From NCBI GenBank assembly GCA_025345505.1, contig JANVCC010000219.1, positions 1,321,869 to 1,385,868 on the forward strand: DNA of 64,000 bases, written 5' to 3'. Of the stretch, positions 37,256 to 49,887 are shown piece by piece (position 1 is the first letter of the stretch; each line of letters begins with the position of its first letter). This stretch comes from Todiramphus chloris collaris (Eukaryota > Chordata > Aves > Coraciiformes > Alcedinidae). A program made the position numbers and the translations under genes. The notes under the pieces are model-generated. The model saw only the letters and a list, made by a program, of their open reading frames with translations. It did not search any database and was not told where the DNA came from.

Positions 37256-40200
37256 GGTTCGACTAGTACTTTACCCATGCAGTAGCCTAAATGCCAAGTT
37301 CTCTCTCCTCTTTTCTTTCAGAGCTCCTTCCCCCAGGGCTCAGAGCTGCTGCTCTTTCCAGCCCCTAGTCTGGACACAGGGAGCAAAAGGCTGGTAGCAA
37401 GCAGGGACGCAGGCTGACCCCTCTGTACTGATCGTACACGCAGAGCAGGTTCCCCCGGTGTGTGACGGGAGCCGTAGGGACTGGTGGCCTGCAGGGACAC
37501 TGGTTCCTTCTACCCCTGCTCCCCCTGGGCTGGGCAGCTCTCCCAGCTCTCCCAGACGTGGTCATCTCCCCCCGTGCTACGTTCCCCCTCTCCAAGGCAT
37601 GTTGTGCATCACGGTGTCTCCTGACCTGACCCTCGCCGAGGCTGTGTTCAAAGCAGGGGTGCACCTTGGTGCCTCTGGTCCTGGCAGCACTGGCGGTGCC
37701 GTTACCTCTTGGAGGGATGCTCCATGCATCCAAGTTCTTGTCTCTCTCTCTCTCTCTGCTAAAACTTCTCTCAGCTTCAGCAAGACGCATGGCAAACAGA
37801 CACCGCACGCTTCTCGAGCCGGCCGCTTGCCCTTTGGTGCACGTGCCCCGACCTGGAGCCGGGTACCTGCTTCAAATACAGCCTTGCCTTTTCTCACCTG
37901 CTCGTGCATGCTGGTAACTTACCTCTACCACCAGTTCTGCTCTCCTGTAACCCAGCTGACACCTGGTTAAGCTGGAATCTAATAAAGCTTTCCCTGTCTT
38001 CCTCGTCTCTGTTTGAACTTGAATTTCCGCAATCCTAACACAAGCCCCATCCCATAAAGAATAATTATTTGAGAGGCTGAATAACTTGGCAGCCGATTTG
38101 ATGCCTTTTGTTAGTGTAGGGCACGCGTTTCGAGTTGGCAGCTGGCGAAGGGGTGAAGGCACAGGGGTTTTCTGCTGACCTCCACGGGTGCTTGTGTCAC
38201 TTCTGGCAGGGAGCTTTGGTTCTGGGCAGGAGTATGAGCAGCAAAGCACCTCGAGAGGTGGGGGTGAGCAGCAAAGCACCTCGAGAGGTGTGGGTGAGTG
38301 TCTTGCAAGGGACTCGAGGATGTGTTAGGGGCTGGCCTGTCGTCGGTACAGCTGCCTCTCGGGTACAGGAAGGGGCTTGATGTGTGGAGTTTCTTCTTTA
38401 GTACAGCCATGCTGTGCTTCACCCGCCTTTTCACCACATAAAAGAGGAGAGCACACCTTGTTTTAAAAGCACCACGAAGTCCAACCTAACAGTCTTCTAA
38501 AGCAGCAGCTGTACCATCCCTGGGGGCGGACACACAGTCAGTGCTTCCCAGTACCGGGGTACAGCCCTTGGGTGAAACTACCCCCCCTTTCTGTGGAAAG
38601 GGCCTTTCCAGTCAGCGTGGCTCCTGAAAGCAGCGGTGAACAGGTCCCGAGAAACCCTCATTCTGGGCCTGTGGTTCTAATGCTTCTCCCACTATGGAGA
38701 GTTCAGGTGTAGACTGAAACCCCGCCGCTTTTCAATGTCCTTGGTGTAAGATTGACCGGGTAAACTCCAGGTAAGAGCTGTTAACGTGATTGGGAAGGCT
38801 GGGGGGCCATTCCAGGCTGCCTCGCTACCTGCTTACTGTCTTGCCCCAGGCACAACACACCTTTCCCCTTCAGCCACAGCCTCGGCGGGCCAGGCAGGCC
38901 CTCGGCTTCTGCTTCACGGCTCTTGCTTCCCCGGCAGCGAGAGGGACGTAGCAAACCCCTTGCTCAGTACCTTTCTCCAGCTTTCCCAGCGAGGCAACTC
39001 CAGCCCAGCGCCAGTTTTTGCTGATGCAGATCTTGGTAAAACTCCTGTTTATGCTGGCTCAGGGCTTTGGCGAAAACAGTCGCTGCTCTTGCAGGAACTG
39101 GTAAAGTTACCAGCGGAATAATTCTTTTTCTGTCCATGTAGTTGGATCAGCAGCTCCTTAAGCTCCCCAGGAGCACGATGCACGAGCGGGTTGTTCACTG
39201 ATGTTACTGCAACTCGGAAGAAGTTGGATCTTAAAGGGGAGGTCATAAACTGTGTCCTTACCAGTGTCAGCACTGTTGGAATAAACTTCTCAGTTATTCC
39301 AGAGGGTTTTGCAAAGGCCCTGAGCTGTGTTTTGGAGAATAAAGGTGGTGAAGCAAGTGCTTCCCTGCCCAGAGCACGAGAGGGCTGCGATTTATGAGGA
39401 ATCTAGGTCTGAAAAGATGGTGAAAACAGCAGGATAGCGCTTCCCCGGAGCAGAATAGCTTGGGAGGGACTGAAAACTTAACAATATCAACACCTGAAGG
39501 CCTAGAGAGGGACGAGAACAAACGAAAAAAAGAAGTGTTTTGGAAAGTTTCATCTGTCACTGGCCACACACAGAGGCTCAGGCATTTGCAGTGCTGCACG
39601 GGATGTGCTCCGGGCTGCAAAACCCTCACGGGCTGGGGCTGGGAAGGGTGGCAAAGCCTTTGGGGGAGAGCGTTTCACTTATTCTAGAAAAGAGAGAGGA
39701 GCAAAACTGAGAGCCAGTGTGACCCTGGTGATCGCTCGCAACGTGGCTTCACAGGCGAGAGCTTTCCTGACGTCTTTGCGATGGCTGTTCAAGCTGGGGG
39801 GTCAGATTCTGGTGATTGTTTATTAATTAATCTTGGGAAGGGCACCTCCCAGGGAGAGCAAAGTGCCCTGGGCACCGGCTTCGCCAGGGATGTGCAGAGC
39901 TCTCCCACCGGCTGCGGGTGAAAAGGTCCCATGAGCCCGAATTCATTCGTCGCTGCTGCCGTGGGGTTGGTTCTGAGATCCCAACAAACCCCCCCTGCTT
40001 CCCAAGGCTTGTTCCCTAAAAATAGGAAGCCCTTGACCTTTCCCTTTGTATCTCATGACAGTTTCCTTCATCCTCTTCCCTTCGTAATTCCCTTTTTCAA
40101 GCTCTTTCTGCCAGGATGGGTAGTTTTCCACCCGCTCTGCCCTGCTCCTGATGCTTCCGACTTGCTCTCCATCCAAGTTTCTCTCCTGTGTTTTGTCTCT

Positions 40201-40887
40201 TACTGTGATTGCCTTGGAAGTGTTTTCAAACGAGCGGTGGATTATTGCTGCTGAGCATAAACACACGGTGAGCTGCAACATTGTGATGCCATAAAAGATT
40301 CCCTGGACTTTTTCCAGTACGGAAAAAGTGCTTTAGCTCCCTGGCACGTCTTGTTTTTCAGGCAGGCGTGTGGATCACGCGCGTTCAGCGAGACCCTGGT
40401 GGAACCTCAACGATTTACGTGAGCACTTCTCTGGGTCGCAGGCTCTCGTGCAGAAATTTGGAGCAAGAAGCCTCTTTTCCTTTGATCCGAAGTTTTTGGG
40501 GAGCCTGCTTACGTGTGGGAGCACCCTGCAGAGAGGCTGCCTCGGTGTTAAACAGCAGCAAACCCCCCTCGTACCAAACCAGCACCCGTTTCTGACGAGG
40601 CAATGCCGAGATGGCGCTCGAGGAGCCTACAGCAAAGTGAGACCCCAGACTGCTTCTCTCATTGCTGATCTGCATGAAAATGGCTCCTAGGGTGGAGCTC
40701 CTGCTCACCCTGGCTGGGAAGATTGTGTTGTGTGGTTGCTGAAAAGGGGGTTGATGTTTTTATTTTACCAAAGTGCCAATGTCGCGCAGATGTTGCCATC
40801 CGCCTGGGATGATAAAGCAAATCTTCTGGAAAATTCCCTCCCTGCCTCAGCTTTGCCTTTCAGGCCAGCCCTACTTTCAGTTCAGGG
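37256..40887. other. Intergenic, UBR4 to CR1 copy 11
   Basis: No gene is supported. It contains a second AATAAA (37981), a (CT)n microsatellite at about 37740-37760 and a 30-bp tandem duplication (38236-38295). Open frames up to 170 codons here lack any family pattern. Confidence 0.6.
38236..38295 (+). repeat. 30-bp unit duplicated in tandem
   Basis: Two 30-bp units (38236-38265, 38266-38295) start GAGCAGCAAAGCACCTCGAG and differ at one base. The near-identity means a recent duplication. Confidence 0.85.
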
Positions 40888-41176
40888 TCAGAGTCTTTAT
40901 CAGTGGTGCCCACCAATAAGACAAGGGCTATTGGGCACAAACTGGAACCCAGGAGGTTGCATCTCACCAGGATGAAAAACTTCCCTGGTGTGAGGGTGTG
41001 GGAGGCTGTGCCAGGCTGCCCAGAGAGGCTGTGGAGTCTCCTTGTCTGGAGAGATTCCCAACCCGGCTGGACACTGCGAGCCTGGGCCCCCTGCTCTGGG
41101 TGACCCTGCTGGAGCAAGGGGGTGGCACCAGAGCATCTCCAGAGGTCCCTTCCAACCCCAGCCATGCTGGGATTCA
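40888..41176 (+). mobile_element. CR1 LINE fragment, copy 11
   Basis: Landmarks CAGTGGTGCCCACCAATAAG, GGCTGCCCAGAGAGGCTGTG and GGTCCCTTCCAACCCCAGCC, ending GCTGGGATTCA. It belongs to the same subfamily as copy 2 in the UBR4 intron. Confidence 0.9.
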
Positions 41177-42669
41177 GGGCTTATTCCTCACTAATTTATG
41201 CCCCATCAAGCTCAAGGACTAGACTGGGTATTCTCCAAGCAGGTAAGTGACAAAATCAAGTACCAAAAGCATCCAGCCCAAGCTCTGAAATTGCCTTTAA
41301 ATTCAGAAGTGAAACCTGGCAAGTCTTTAGCTGCCCTGGAGGAAGAAAGGCCACCCTGCCAGCAGCATTCCCAGCACAGCCTTGGAGACCTCCCATGGTC
41401 CAGGGGAGCTTGCTTAGAAGCCACCCCTTGAGTCCCATGTCTGCTCCCTGCCCAATTCCAGATAAGAAAATCGAGATTGGCCTTGACTTGTTTGCTGCAG
41501 ATGGCTGGGGTGCAGCCTGGCCACGTTATCACCCCAAGCAGGGGATGATTCACGGCTCACGTGTACGGAATCGAGGGCACGGGCTAAAACAAGCTGCACA
41601 GCTCGCAGGGACCGCTGGAAAAGATGTTTGGGTGAATAAAGTACAAAACCACCTTAGGGCTGTCCCCCTCCAGTACACAAAGTTGCTGGGAGAAGCCAGC
41701 CCTGCCCACCTCAATCTCCAGGGGTTGCTGGTTTCTAAGAGAGGGAGAGGAAAGAATTAAACCTCCATTTGCAGATATTTTTTGGGGCCCAGGTTGATCC
41801 CACTTGTGCACGTTGATGGCTCGGTTCAGGGAGGAACCGCGGGCTTCATGCCTTTATCAACCCCCCGGGGCTCAGGAGGGATCCCTCTGCCCCTCCCAAA
41901 GGGGAACTTGCTGGTAGGAAGAGATGCTTTTCAGTAAACAATAAAAATAAACCAGTTACGAGTGGCACATCGAGGGGAAGGCCTTGTGCTGTGTTTTGAT
42001 GCTGAGACCTGAGGTGAGTTAGACCATGGGCATCCCAAGCATCCCCAGACACCGGGCTGGGGAGTGCAGCTTTCAGCCTTCTGAGGTGTGTCAGGAGTCC
42101 AGCTGCTACCTGGGGAAAGATTTTATCTCTTCTCCCAGTGCTTATTAAGCCTTTATCAGAGCAGGATAATCCCGTGCTCGGTGCAGTTCCCTCCGTCCAG
42201 GCTCTGTGGCTACAGGTCCCAGATTGGAAGCGTGAGTTCCAACCTCCCTCCAGCCCCCCAATGATTTTTCCCTTTGTCCCACCAGTGCCACAGACCAGGG
42301 AGGGGTTGGCTGAGTTCCCCATCTCCCAGTTCGCAGTGCTGCAGAACTCTCCTGCCCTTTCCTCCACCATCCTGGGAGCATCAGGCACCTCTCGATGGAT
42401 TTCCCGCTCCAACAAAGCAGGGGCTTCCTCCTGGAAGCGTGTCACCGCCCCGACACTCCTCTGCCTGACTCAGTCTCATCCCTTCCCTCGTACAATGAAA
42501 AGCCCTTTTAGGTGAATCATAATCTGAGCTGTGGGCGAGCTCCAGCCAAACCCAGTGCAACCCTCCCGTGAGTCCCCGGTGACCTGCAAATGTCCAGGGG
42601 GGTCTGGGAGCTGGCGGAGAAGCGGTTTCGATGGAGACCCCAGGTCTGCATTTGGGGCCACTGAGATTA
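41177..42669. other. Intergenic between CR1 copies 11 and 12
   Basis: 1.5 kb with no recognisable gene or repeat. The open frames (up to 199 codons on the - strand) show no known domain. Confidence 0.55.
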
Positions 42670-43178
42670 TCACAGAATCACAGAATAGTTTCGGCTGGAA
42701 GAGACCTTCAAGAGCATCAAGTCCAACCTTACTCCCAGCCCTATCAAAACCAGTAAACCCTGTCCCTCAGCACAACATCTGCCCAGCTTTTAAGCACCTC
42801 CAGGGCTGGTGACTCCAGCAGCTCCCTGGGCAGCCCATTCCAGTGCCTGACAGCCCTTTCTGGAGAGAAATGCTTCCTGAGATCCAGCCTGAACCTGCCC
42901 TGCTTCGACTGCAGGACATTGCCTCTTGTTCTGTCCCTTGTCCCCAGGGAGAACAGACCAACTCCCCCCTCGCTACACCTTCCCTTCAGGTAGCTGCAGA
43001 GGGCAATAAGGTCTCCCCTCAGCCTTCTCTTCTCCAGGCTGAACAGCCCCAGGTCCTTCAGCCTTTCCTCACAAGACACATGCTCCAAACCCTTTACTAG
43101 CTTTGTAGCTCACCTCTGGACCCTCTCCAGCACCTCAACATCCTCCTTGTAGAGAGTGGCCCAAAACTGATCTCACCA
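42670..43178 (-). mobile_element. CR1 LINE fragment, copy 12 (antisense)
   Basis: Inverted tail ATCACAGAATCACAGAATAG, then GGAAGAGACCTTCAAGAGCA and CTGGGCAGCCCATTCCAGTG, ending about AGAGAGTGGCCCAAAACTGA. It is a longer relative of copy 4. Confidence 0.92.
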
Positions 43179-44603
43179 AAGCCCAATCTGCTCTGCAGGG
43201 GGAAGACAGTGGATTTTTTTTGCATGGTGCCACTGGGAAGTGGGATAACCCCTCCCAACAGCCTTCCTCTGCTGGGGAAGGTATATGGTATAGAAAAGGG
43301 TGGATATTAGGACGAAATGGCCAAAAATTAAGCTGTTTGTGGTTTAAGTTCAGGTTTGGTGTACAAAAGGAGGCTGAGCTTGAAAAGAAAAAACCCAGAA
43401 ACGTCAAGAACATAGCGTTTAGTCTTGGCTGGTCTTGCCCACAATGCTGGGTCCAGCATCTTCTGCATCTTTCCCCGCCGTGGGGAAGTGGCAGAAGCTG
43501 GAGGAGGTGGCAGAGGAATAAAGGAGATGTTTTAATTTGGGGCAGGAGGTGGAGGGCAGGGCAGCCAGGGAGATCTGCTGATGAATGAGCTCGAATCTCT
43601 TGATGTGGACATCTTCACTATAATGATGAAAAGTCAAATAATTACTGTTATTAATACTAATCCCACTTAGCGCTTGTTCTTTCCCAAGAGTTGTGGTGAC
43701 AGGATCTCTGTAACCCTCACACCCCTGGGGTAAGCAAACGCTGTCCTCGCTCCAAAATGGGGAAACTGGGATGGGAAAGGGCTCAGGATGCTCCTTCAAT
43801 GGCTGAACTTTGGCAAGCAATGAAAGCCCAGGGCAGCACGTGCACCCAGCTGATCAAAATCTCATTTCCAGCCCCGAATGGGTGTTGGTGGTAGCCTTGG
43901 TGTCTCTGGTTACCTGTGGTGTTGGCCTCGGTGCTTGCCAAGCATCTGCGTGTTGGGACAACCCCCTTGAGCCGCTCTTCGGGCGTTTAATCCCTGCAGC
44001 TTCTCCCAGGCCATTTCAAAAAGTCCTTATTTGACGAACAAATAGGAGTGTGCTCCAAACCCAGTGCCATCCTTTAATCACTCCTCACACTTGAGGACAA
44101 GGAGCTAATTTGCAGCTGATGACATCAGACATTAAGGGCGCATCTCCCGAGTGCCAGGTCGTTGCTGTTCCTCTTCCCTCGGTCTGTATTTTGCCAGCCA
44201 TCAGCAGTTTTGACACAACGAGCTCGGTGACTGCATCAGCTGGCACAGCTCAAAGGTATTTACCAGCCAGATGCCATGGGGCTGTGTTATGAGCTGGGAA
44301 CCATTGCAAACGGGGCGTCTCGCTCTCAAGGTGCTCCACCCGAGGACCTCTCCCTCAGAAATTGGGAAACCCAAGAGGGGAGCTGCTCTGACAGCTTCAG
44401 CTCTTTGACTCACTCTGCTGACATCCAAGTTTTCTTGCAGCCACCATGAGCATCTGTCCAGGTTCAGGATGGGAGCAGAGGGCTGGAGCGATCCAGGGCT
44501 CCCATCATCAGGTCCCACCAGCTTTTCTTCATCCTGTGTTGCACCAAACACAATAGAGAGGGAAAATACTCACTACAAGGAATGTAAATGTGTAAGGTCT
44601 AGA
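43179..44603. other. Intergenic between CR1 copies 12 and 13
   Basis: 1.4 kb with no recognised gene, RNA or repeat. Confidence 0.55.
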
Positions 44604-45018
44604 GTACAAGCCTGGTGAGGAGCAGCTGAGGGACCTGGGCTGGTTCAGCCTGGAGCAAAGGAGGCTGAGGGGAGACCTTCTGGCTCTGACAGCTCCTGAC
44701 AGGAGGCTGGAGCCAGGGGGGTCGGGCTCTGCTCCCAGGGAACAAGAGACAGGACAAGAGGAACCAGCCTCAAGTTGCCCCAGGGGAGGTTTAGGTTGGA
44801 GCTGAGGAACAATTTCTTGCCCTTGAGGGTTGTTCAGGGCTGTCCCAGGCTGCCCAGGGCAGGGGTGGAGTCCCCGTGATCCCTGGAGGGGTTTCAGAGC
44901 CGTGGAGCTGCGGTGCTGAGGGACAGGGGTCAGTGGTGCCCTGGCAGTGCTAGGGGAACACTTGGACTCCATGACCATAAAGGTCTTTTCCAACCACAAC
45001 AATTCCATGATTGTATGA
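44604..45018 (+). mobile_element. CR1 LINE fragment, copy 13
   Basis: GAGGAGCAGCTGAGGGACCT, TTGCCCCAGGGGAGGTTTAG and the tail CAATTCCATGATTGTATGA. Its body is nearly identical to copy 5. Confidence 0.9.
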
Positions 45019-45647
45019 AAGCACTCAGCTGATGGCCACAATCATCTTCATCTGGAAGACAGATTTACACAGGGAGCTAAAAATACACCCTGATTCAACT
45101 TAACCTCCTCCTGTGCTCTGAGCTTTGAACGCAGCTCAAGCCGTCACCGTGCCCAGCGGACGGCAAAGCATCCCAGAAGCCATCGCTTCCTAGAGCCTCT
45201 TCTCCCAAGAGGCAAAAACTCTTTGCTGGTCGTTCCACGGTTGAACTGATCAGGCCAGGGTCTGCCTGCTACTCGCAGCGCAAGAAGCTCAGCGCTGGCA
45301 GGACTGAAACCACAGGCAGATGAGCGAGCAGCATCCTGCAATCGTCCCGCACGCGCTGCCAGCGCCGTGCCCCGCAGCGCACCTGCGGCAGCCGCTCCGG
45401 GTGTTTGCCGCCGTACTCAACACAGATGCAAATATTTGGTTACTAAGGAAGCAGAGAATATTGCCACAGTCTCCCCGGGGAATGCTCGGGCGTGTCTCGG
45501 CCGCTCTGGGTTAGGGGATGCTTCACAGCATCTTTATCTCTCGCTCCATCTCCTGAGCTCACCCACTTCTTCTGGGGGGGTTGAACCTGGTGCGGAAGGT
45601 TTTGTTTCCAAAATATTTATGCGATCTCCGTAGGGAAGATCATCTTC

Positions 45648-46536
45648 GGTGTGAGCGCACCCTCGGTAAGTCTGTAGATGCCACCAAGCTGAGTGGTGTG
45701 GTTGACACACTGGAGGGGAGGGATCCATCCAGAGGGACCTGGACAGGCTTGAGAGGTGGGCCCAGGTCAACCTCGTGAAGTTCAACAAAGTTGAGTGCAA
45801 GGTCCTGCCCCTGGGTCAGGGCCATCCCAGCACAAATGCAGGCTGGGCACAGCATGGGTTGAGAGCAGACCTGAGGAGAAAGACTTGGAGGTGTCAGTTG
45901 CTGAAAAGCTCAACATGAGCTAGCAATGTGCCCTCGCAACCCACGAAGCCCCAGCTGTGTCCTGGGCTGCATCACAGGACAAGGGAGGTGATTCTGCCCC
46001 TCTGCTCTGCTCTGGTGAGACCCCATCCAGGGTACTGTGTCCAGCTCTGCACCCCCCAGCACAAGAAGGATGTGGACCTGTTGGAGCAGGTTCAGAGGAG
46101 GCCACAAAGATGATCACAGGGCTAGAGCATCTCTTCTACGAGGCTAGGCTGAGGGAGTTGGCTCTGTTCTGCCTGAAGAAGAGGAGGCTCTGGGGAGACC
46201 TTATTGCAACCTCCCAGTATCTGAAGGGGGCTACAAGAAAGCTGGGGAGGGACTTTTTCCAAGGGCTTGTAGTGACAGGATGAGGGGTGATGGCTTCAAA
46301 GTGGCAGAGGGGAGATTGAGATGAGAAATTAGGAAGAAGTTCTTCACTCTGAGGGTGGTCAGACCCCAGCAGCGGTTGCCCAGGGCAGCTGTGGATGTTC
46401 CGTCACTGGATGTGTTCAAGACCAGGTTGAACATGACCTTGAGCAACCTGGTCTAGTGGAGGTGTCCCTGCCCATGTCAGGGAGGTTGGAACAAGATGAT
46501 GTTGAAGGTCCCTCCCAACCCAAACCAGTCTGTGAG
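45648..46536 (+). mobile_element. CR1 LINE fragment, copy 14 (longest tail-bearing copy)
   Basis: About 890 bp. It starts with the RT-side CR1 sequence AAGTCTGTAGATGCCACCAA and GAGGGACCTGGACAGG-type bases, continues through CAGCTCTGCACCCCCCAGCA and GGTTGCCCAGGGCAGCTGTG, and ends CAAACCAGTCTGTGA. It is more diverged than the copies in UBR4 introns. Confidence 0.88.
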
Positions 46537-47410
46537 GATCCCCAGCCCAGGTGAGAGGGGAGGGGGATGTGCTGACGTTGGGTCCACCCTTTGCATCCCA
46601 AGTTCTCTGCTGATGGCCTGGGGACAAACATGGCTCTTTGGCTGCATGTGAGCAGAGTCCCTCACCGTAGCTGAACTCTGCTTTGCTGTGCCCGAAATGT
46701 GACCAAATGAGATTTTTTTTATCTCCAAAAATGTGATTAAACCGAAAGGAGCAGACCTGCAACGGGAGAAGGTGCTGGATTTAAGCAGCAGTTCCTATTT
46801 CACGGGAGCTCCTAGAACTCAGAGAAAATATATGGTGGGGACAAATTACAGCTTTAGGAGGGGAAGCCTCCTCTGAAGGCAGTAAGAAACCTGCAGGGAG
46901 GAAAAAACCTGCTGGTTCTGTAACCGCTGACGTAACTCATTCCTCCTGTTATCAATAGCAGCCAACCTGCCAAACATCTCCCGCGTCCACAGCGTGACGT
47001 GACGACCGATGCAGTTCCTGGCGTGATCCACGAGCTTCCCTTTTAAGGCTGGAAAGGACAAGCCCGGTGACTAACCCGGCCCCTTCTCCACCGGGCGACA
47101 CCTCGGCGGTGTGCGAGGAGGCGCAGCCTTCGCGGGTCTTCACGCACCGAGCGGGTGCGTTCGGTGGGGCTGACTCACCGGAGGAGCCACCTCGGCACCC
47201 GGCGTCTTCTTGCCTGTCTTCCCACGTGCCTTTCCCAGGGGATGGGCGTGCGGGGATGGTTTCTGCTCTGAATTCTCCTGAAATGGCCCCAGTTTGGGTG
47301 CAAATGTGGGAGCATGTTGGGGAAAGGGGTTGACTGGAGTCGGAAACGCTTTGCTGGATAAAAATGCAGGCGGGATGCGGCAGGGCCCATTGTGGCAACT
47401 CAGCAGCTGC
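46537..47410. other. Intergenic, CpG-rich patch near 46960-47230
   Basis: 874 bp. The stretch around 46960-47230 is GC- and CpG-rich, but I see no exon in it. Confidence 0.5.
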
Positions 47411-47563
47411 TCGTCTTCTCTGGAGACATTCCAAACCCACCAGGATCTGTTCCTGTGTGACCTGATCTAGGGGATCCTGCTCTGGCAGGGGGGTTGGACT
47501 CAATGATCTTTTGAGGTCCCTTCCAACTCCTACCATGCTGCGATTCCGTGACTGATTCTGTAA
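47411..47563 (+). mobile_element. CR1 LINE fragment, copy 15 (short 3' end, last in the window)
   Basis: CTTCTCTGGAGACATTCCAA, then GGCAGGGGGGTTGGACTCAA and TGAGGTCCCTTCCAACTCCT, ending GATTCCGTGACTGATTCTG. Only the last 150 bp of CR1 is kept. Confidence 0.88.
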
Positions 47564-48941
47564 TCCCATCACACCACTGATGCTCATGGACCATCACACG
47601 GGTCTGGGCTAAAACCCACCCGTTTTGGGGAAGGCACTGTTAAAAATCCTGCTGATTTCAGTTTGCACGGGGAGCCTCATTCAGGAAGCAAGGGTGAGCG
47701 ACACTAATCTCAGCTGAACCACTGGAGCTTGCTGGTTGTTAGATGGCAGCCTTGGAAAGAAGCTGCCTCTTGTTAGTGCAGAGTCCGGGGTGAATAAACC
47801 CCCCTTTTGCAGCTCCGAGCTCAGCCCAGAGCGGGCTCTACCAGAGCCCAAAGGAAGGATGCTGGGATCTCCGGGGGCTTTGGAGGAGATGCTGCTTGGC
47901 ATCGATGCTGGAAAGTCAGAGCTGAGGAGTGGTTCCCTCTTCCCTCCGCAATAGTTGAGTGGGGCATTTGCAGGGGCTGGGCAGTTTTACGGATGTTAAG
48001 CCAAAGGATTTTTGCTTGTTTGTTTTAGGAGGGGGATTTATTCAAGAACACAAACCATAACTCAGAGGTGCTCCACGTCAGCCCGGGGAGGGCAGGGGCT
48101 GTTGGATGTAACCCAGCACAGCACATTTTTGCCGGTGCAGCTGGGTTTGGTTTGGCTGAAAAATGGTTATTTTGAACCCAAGGAAACAAGAACTTTCCAT
48201 GAGCGTCAGACTAACAAAGCCTCAATGTATATAATCGAACCCAGGAAAATCAGTATTGAAATAAATAAGCAGATGGAAAGAGCAGCCCTGAAAGAGCTGC
48301 TGGGGTTTGTGAGTGATGGATGTTAATAAAGTGAAGGGAAAAATGGGTGTAAAATCAAATCCAAGCGTCCAGATTCCTCAGCCCCTGCTCCATCCCACGT
48401 TTGGGCAAAGCAACTGAGAGCCAAAATAAACCCAGCGCGTTATTATTGGCATCGCTGGGGGTGGTCGCTGTTATTTAATTGCCGGATAGTTTCTGCGTTC
48501 AGAAATAGCCTCATTTCCCATCCCCTGTCCGAATAGGAAAGGGCTAATCACTGCTTCATTATTTATATCCGCAATTGGCAGGCAGCGGAGAGTTTTCCAC
48601 GGCAGGAATCAGAGGAATCCCTGCAGGAATGTCCCCAGCCGCCGCGGGGTATCCCACGCTCCGGCCCGCGGCTGCTCGGCTCCACGGCAGCACCAGCCCT
48701 CCTGGAGGAGGGATTCCCAGTTCTCCAAGCCTGAGCCTAATTAATTGCGGCGATTAATTCAGGATGATTCACTTTCAGGGGCTGGGATGAAACCATAGAC
48801 CGGCGGCTGTGAGGGATGCTGGCAGTGACCGTACGCATCCCAGGGATGAGCCAAAGCCCATTAGGAAGAAGTTTCATTGATTTAACAACCTTTGGATTGG
48901 GCCGTGGCGAATCCGTCCTCGGTGCTGGCTAACGAGCGATC

Positions 48942-48955
48942 ACAATAGGCATTGT
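48942..48955. promoter_or_regulatory. Palindromic SOX-like site pair
   Basis: ACAAT, four bases, ATTGT: two facing half-sites with the spacing typical of SoxE (SOX8/9/10) dimer sites. It lies 1.8 kb upstream of the IFFO2 start codon. By motif alone; chance occurrence cannot be ruled out. Confidence 0.3.
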
Positions 48956-49186
48956 CTCACCGGGCAGGCACAAACCAATAATTAACTGGTTGGTTTATCA
49001 TTCCCTCCGATGTTTTCCTGCTTCCTTAAGGGAAAAAAGTAAAACAGGTCTTGTTGTTCAACAGGATTGTCCCAGCTGTTGGCCGCGCGGTTCTGTTGGG
49101 TTCGGAAATCACCCGGCTCTTCCCAGCATCACCTGCCCGGGAAGATGCCTAAAGAAACTGGAAATGACCCAGATCTGGGCAAAACC

Positions 49187-49310
49187 TGGTGGGATTTCAC
49201 CTCTGACAGTCGCTTTATTATTATAATTATTATAAATAATTATTTATTATTTATTATTCACCTCTGACAGTCACTTGGTGGGATTTCACCTCTGACAGTC
49301 GCTTTATTAT
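49187..49310 (+). repeat. Tandem duplication around an AT-rich microsatellite
   Basis: TGGTGGGATTTCACCTCTGA followed by CAGTCGCTTTATTAT occurs at 49187-49221 and again at 49276-49310, 89 bp apart. A third partial copy (CACCTCTGACAGTCACTT) abuts the second. Between them is a TTA/TAA microsatellite (about 49215-49258). Confidence 0.85.
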
Positions 49311-49787
49311 CGGCAGTTTTAGTCTCTTCTTGCACTTTGCAAGCATTGCTGTGAATCTGCGGGGGGGTATGGGCCATGGAAATGTCTCCCAGCGAGCTGC
49401 CCCTTTTTTATTAACACAGCTCTGTTTGCTGCACCAACAGGACTCGACGTCAGCACTTTGAGCTGTGCCCTGATGCCCAAGGTACCAAAGCCGTTTTCCC
49501 GTAACCTCGGCAATGAGCACGGGTTACAGGCTACATAAGCTGAGGCTAAACTGTTTTTCTTGTGCTCCCTGAGAGATAATTTTTTCAGCTGTTTCTTTGA
49601 GTCACCCTTTTAATAAAGCTCCTCCACCCAGTGCATTTATGCTGTTTTTTTTTTCCAGGAGGTGCTGGGAAAACACAGGTTTGTAACACATTGACAGAGT
49701 GCTTTGAAGAGCCTTCGGTTACGGCACCGAGCCCGGCTCGCGGGTGCTGGGGGAGTTTCAGCAAGTGGGTGCTGCTCTCTGTGTAGG

Positions 49788-49887
49788 TATAAATATTCTC
49801 TGTGTAGTTCAATACACATATTGCCCATGTAGGTCAGTATAAATATTCTCTGTGTACTTCAATATAAATATTCTCCATGTAACTTAA
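49788..49887 (+). repeat. 25-bp minisatellite, four units
   Basis: Four exact-length 25-bp units (starts 49788, 49813, 49838, 49863). Units 1, 3 and 4 begin TATAAATATTCTC; unit 2 is more diverged (TACACATATTGCC). A partial unit may precede it. Confidence 0.88.

Noticed and set aside
41846-42445. 199-codon frame on the - strand between UBR4 and IFFO2
   Set aside because: No recognised domain, no splice support, and composition like random GC-rich DNA.
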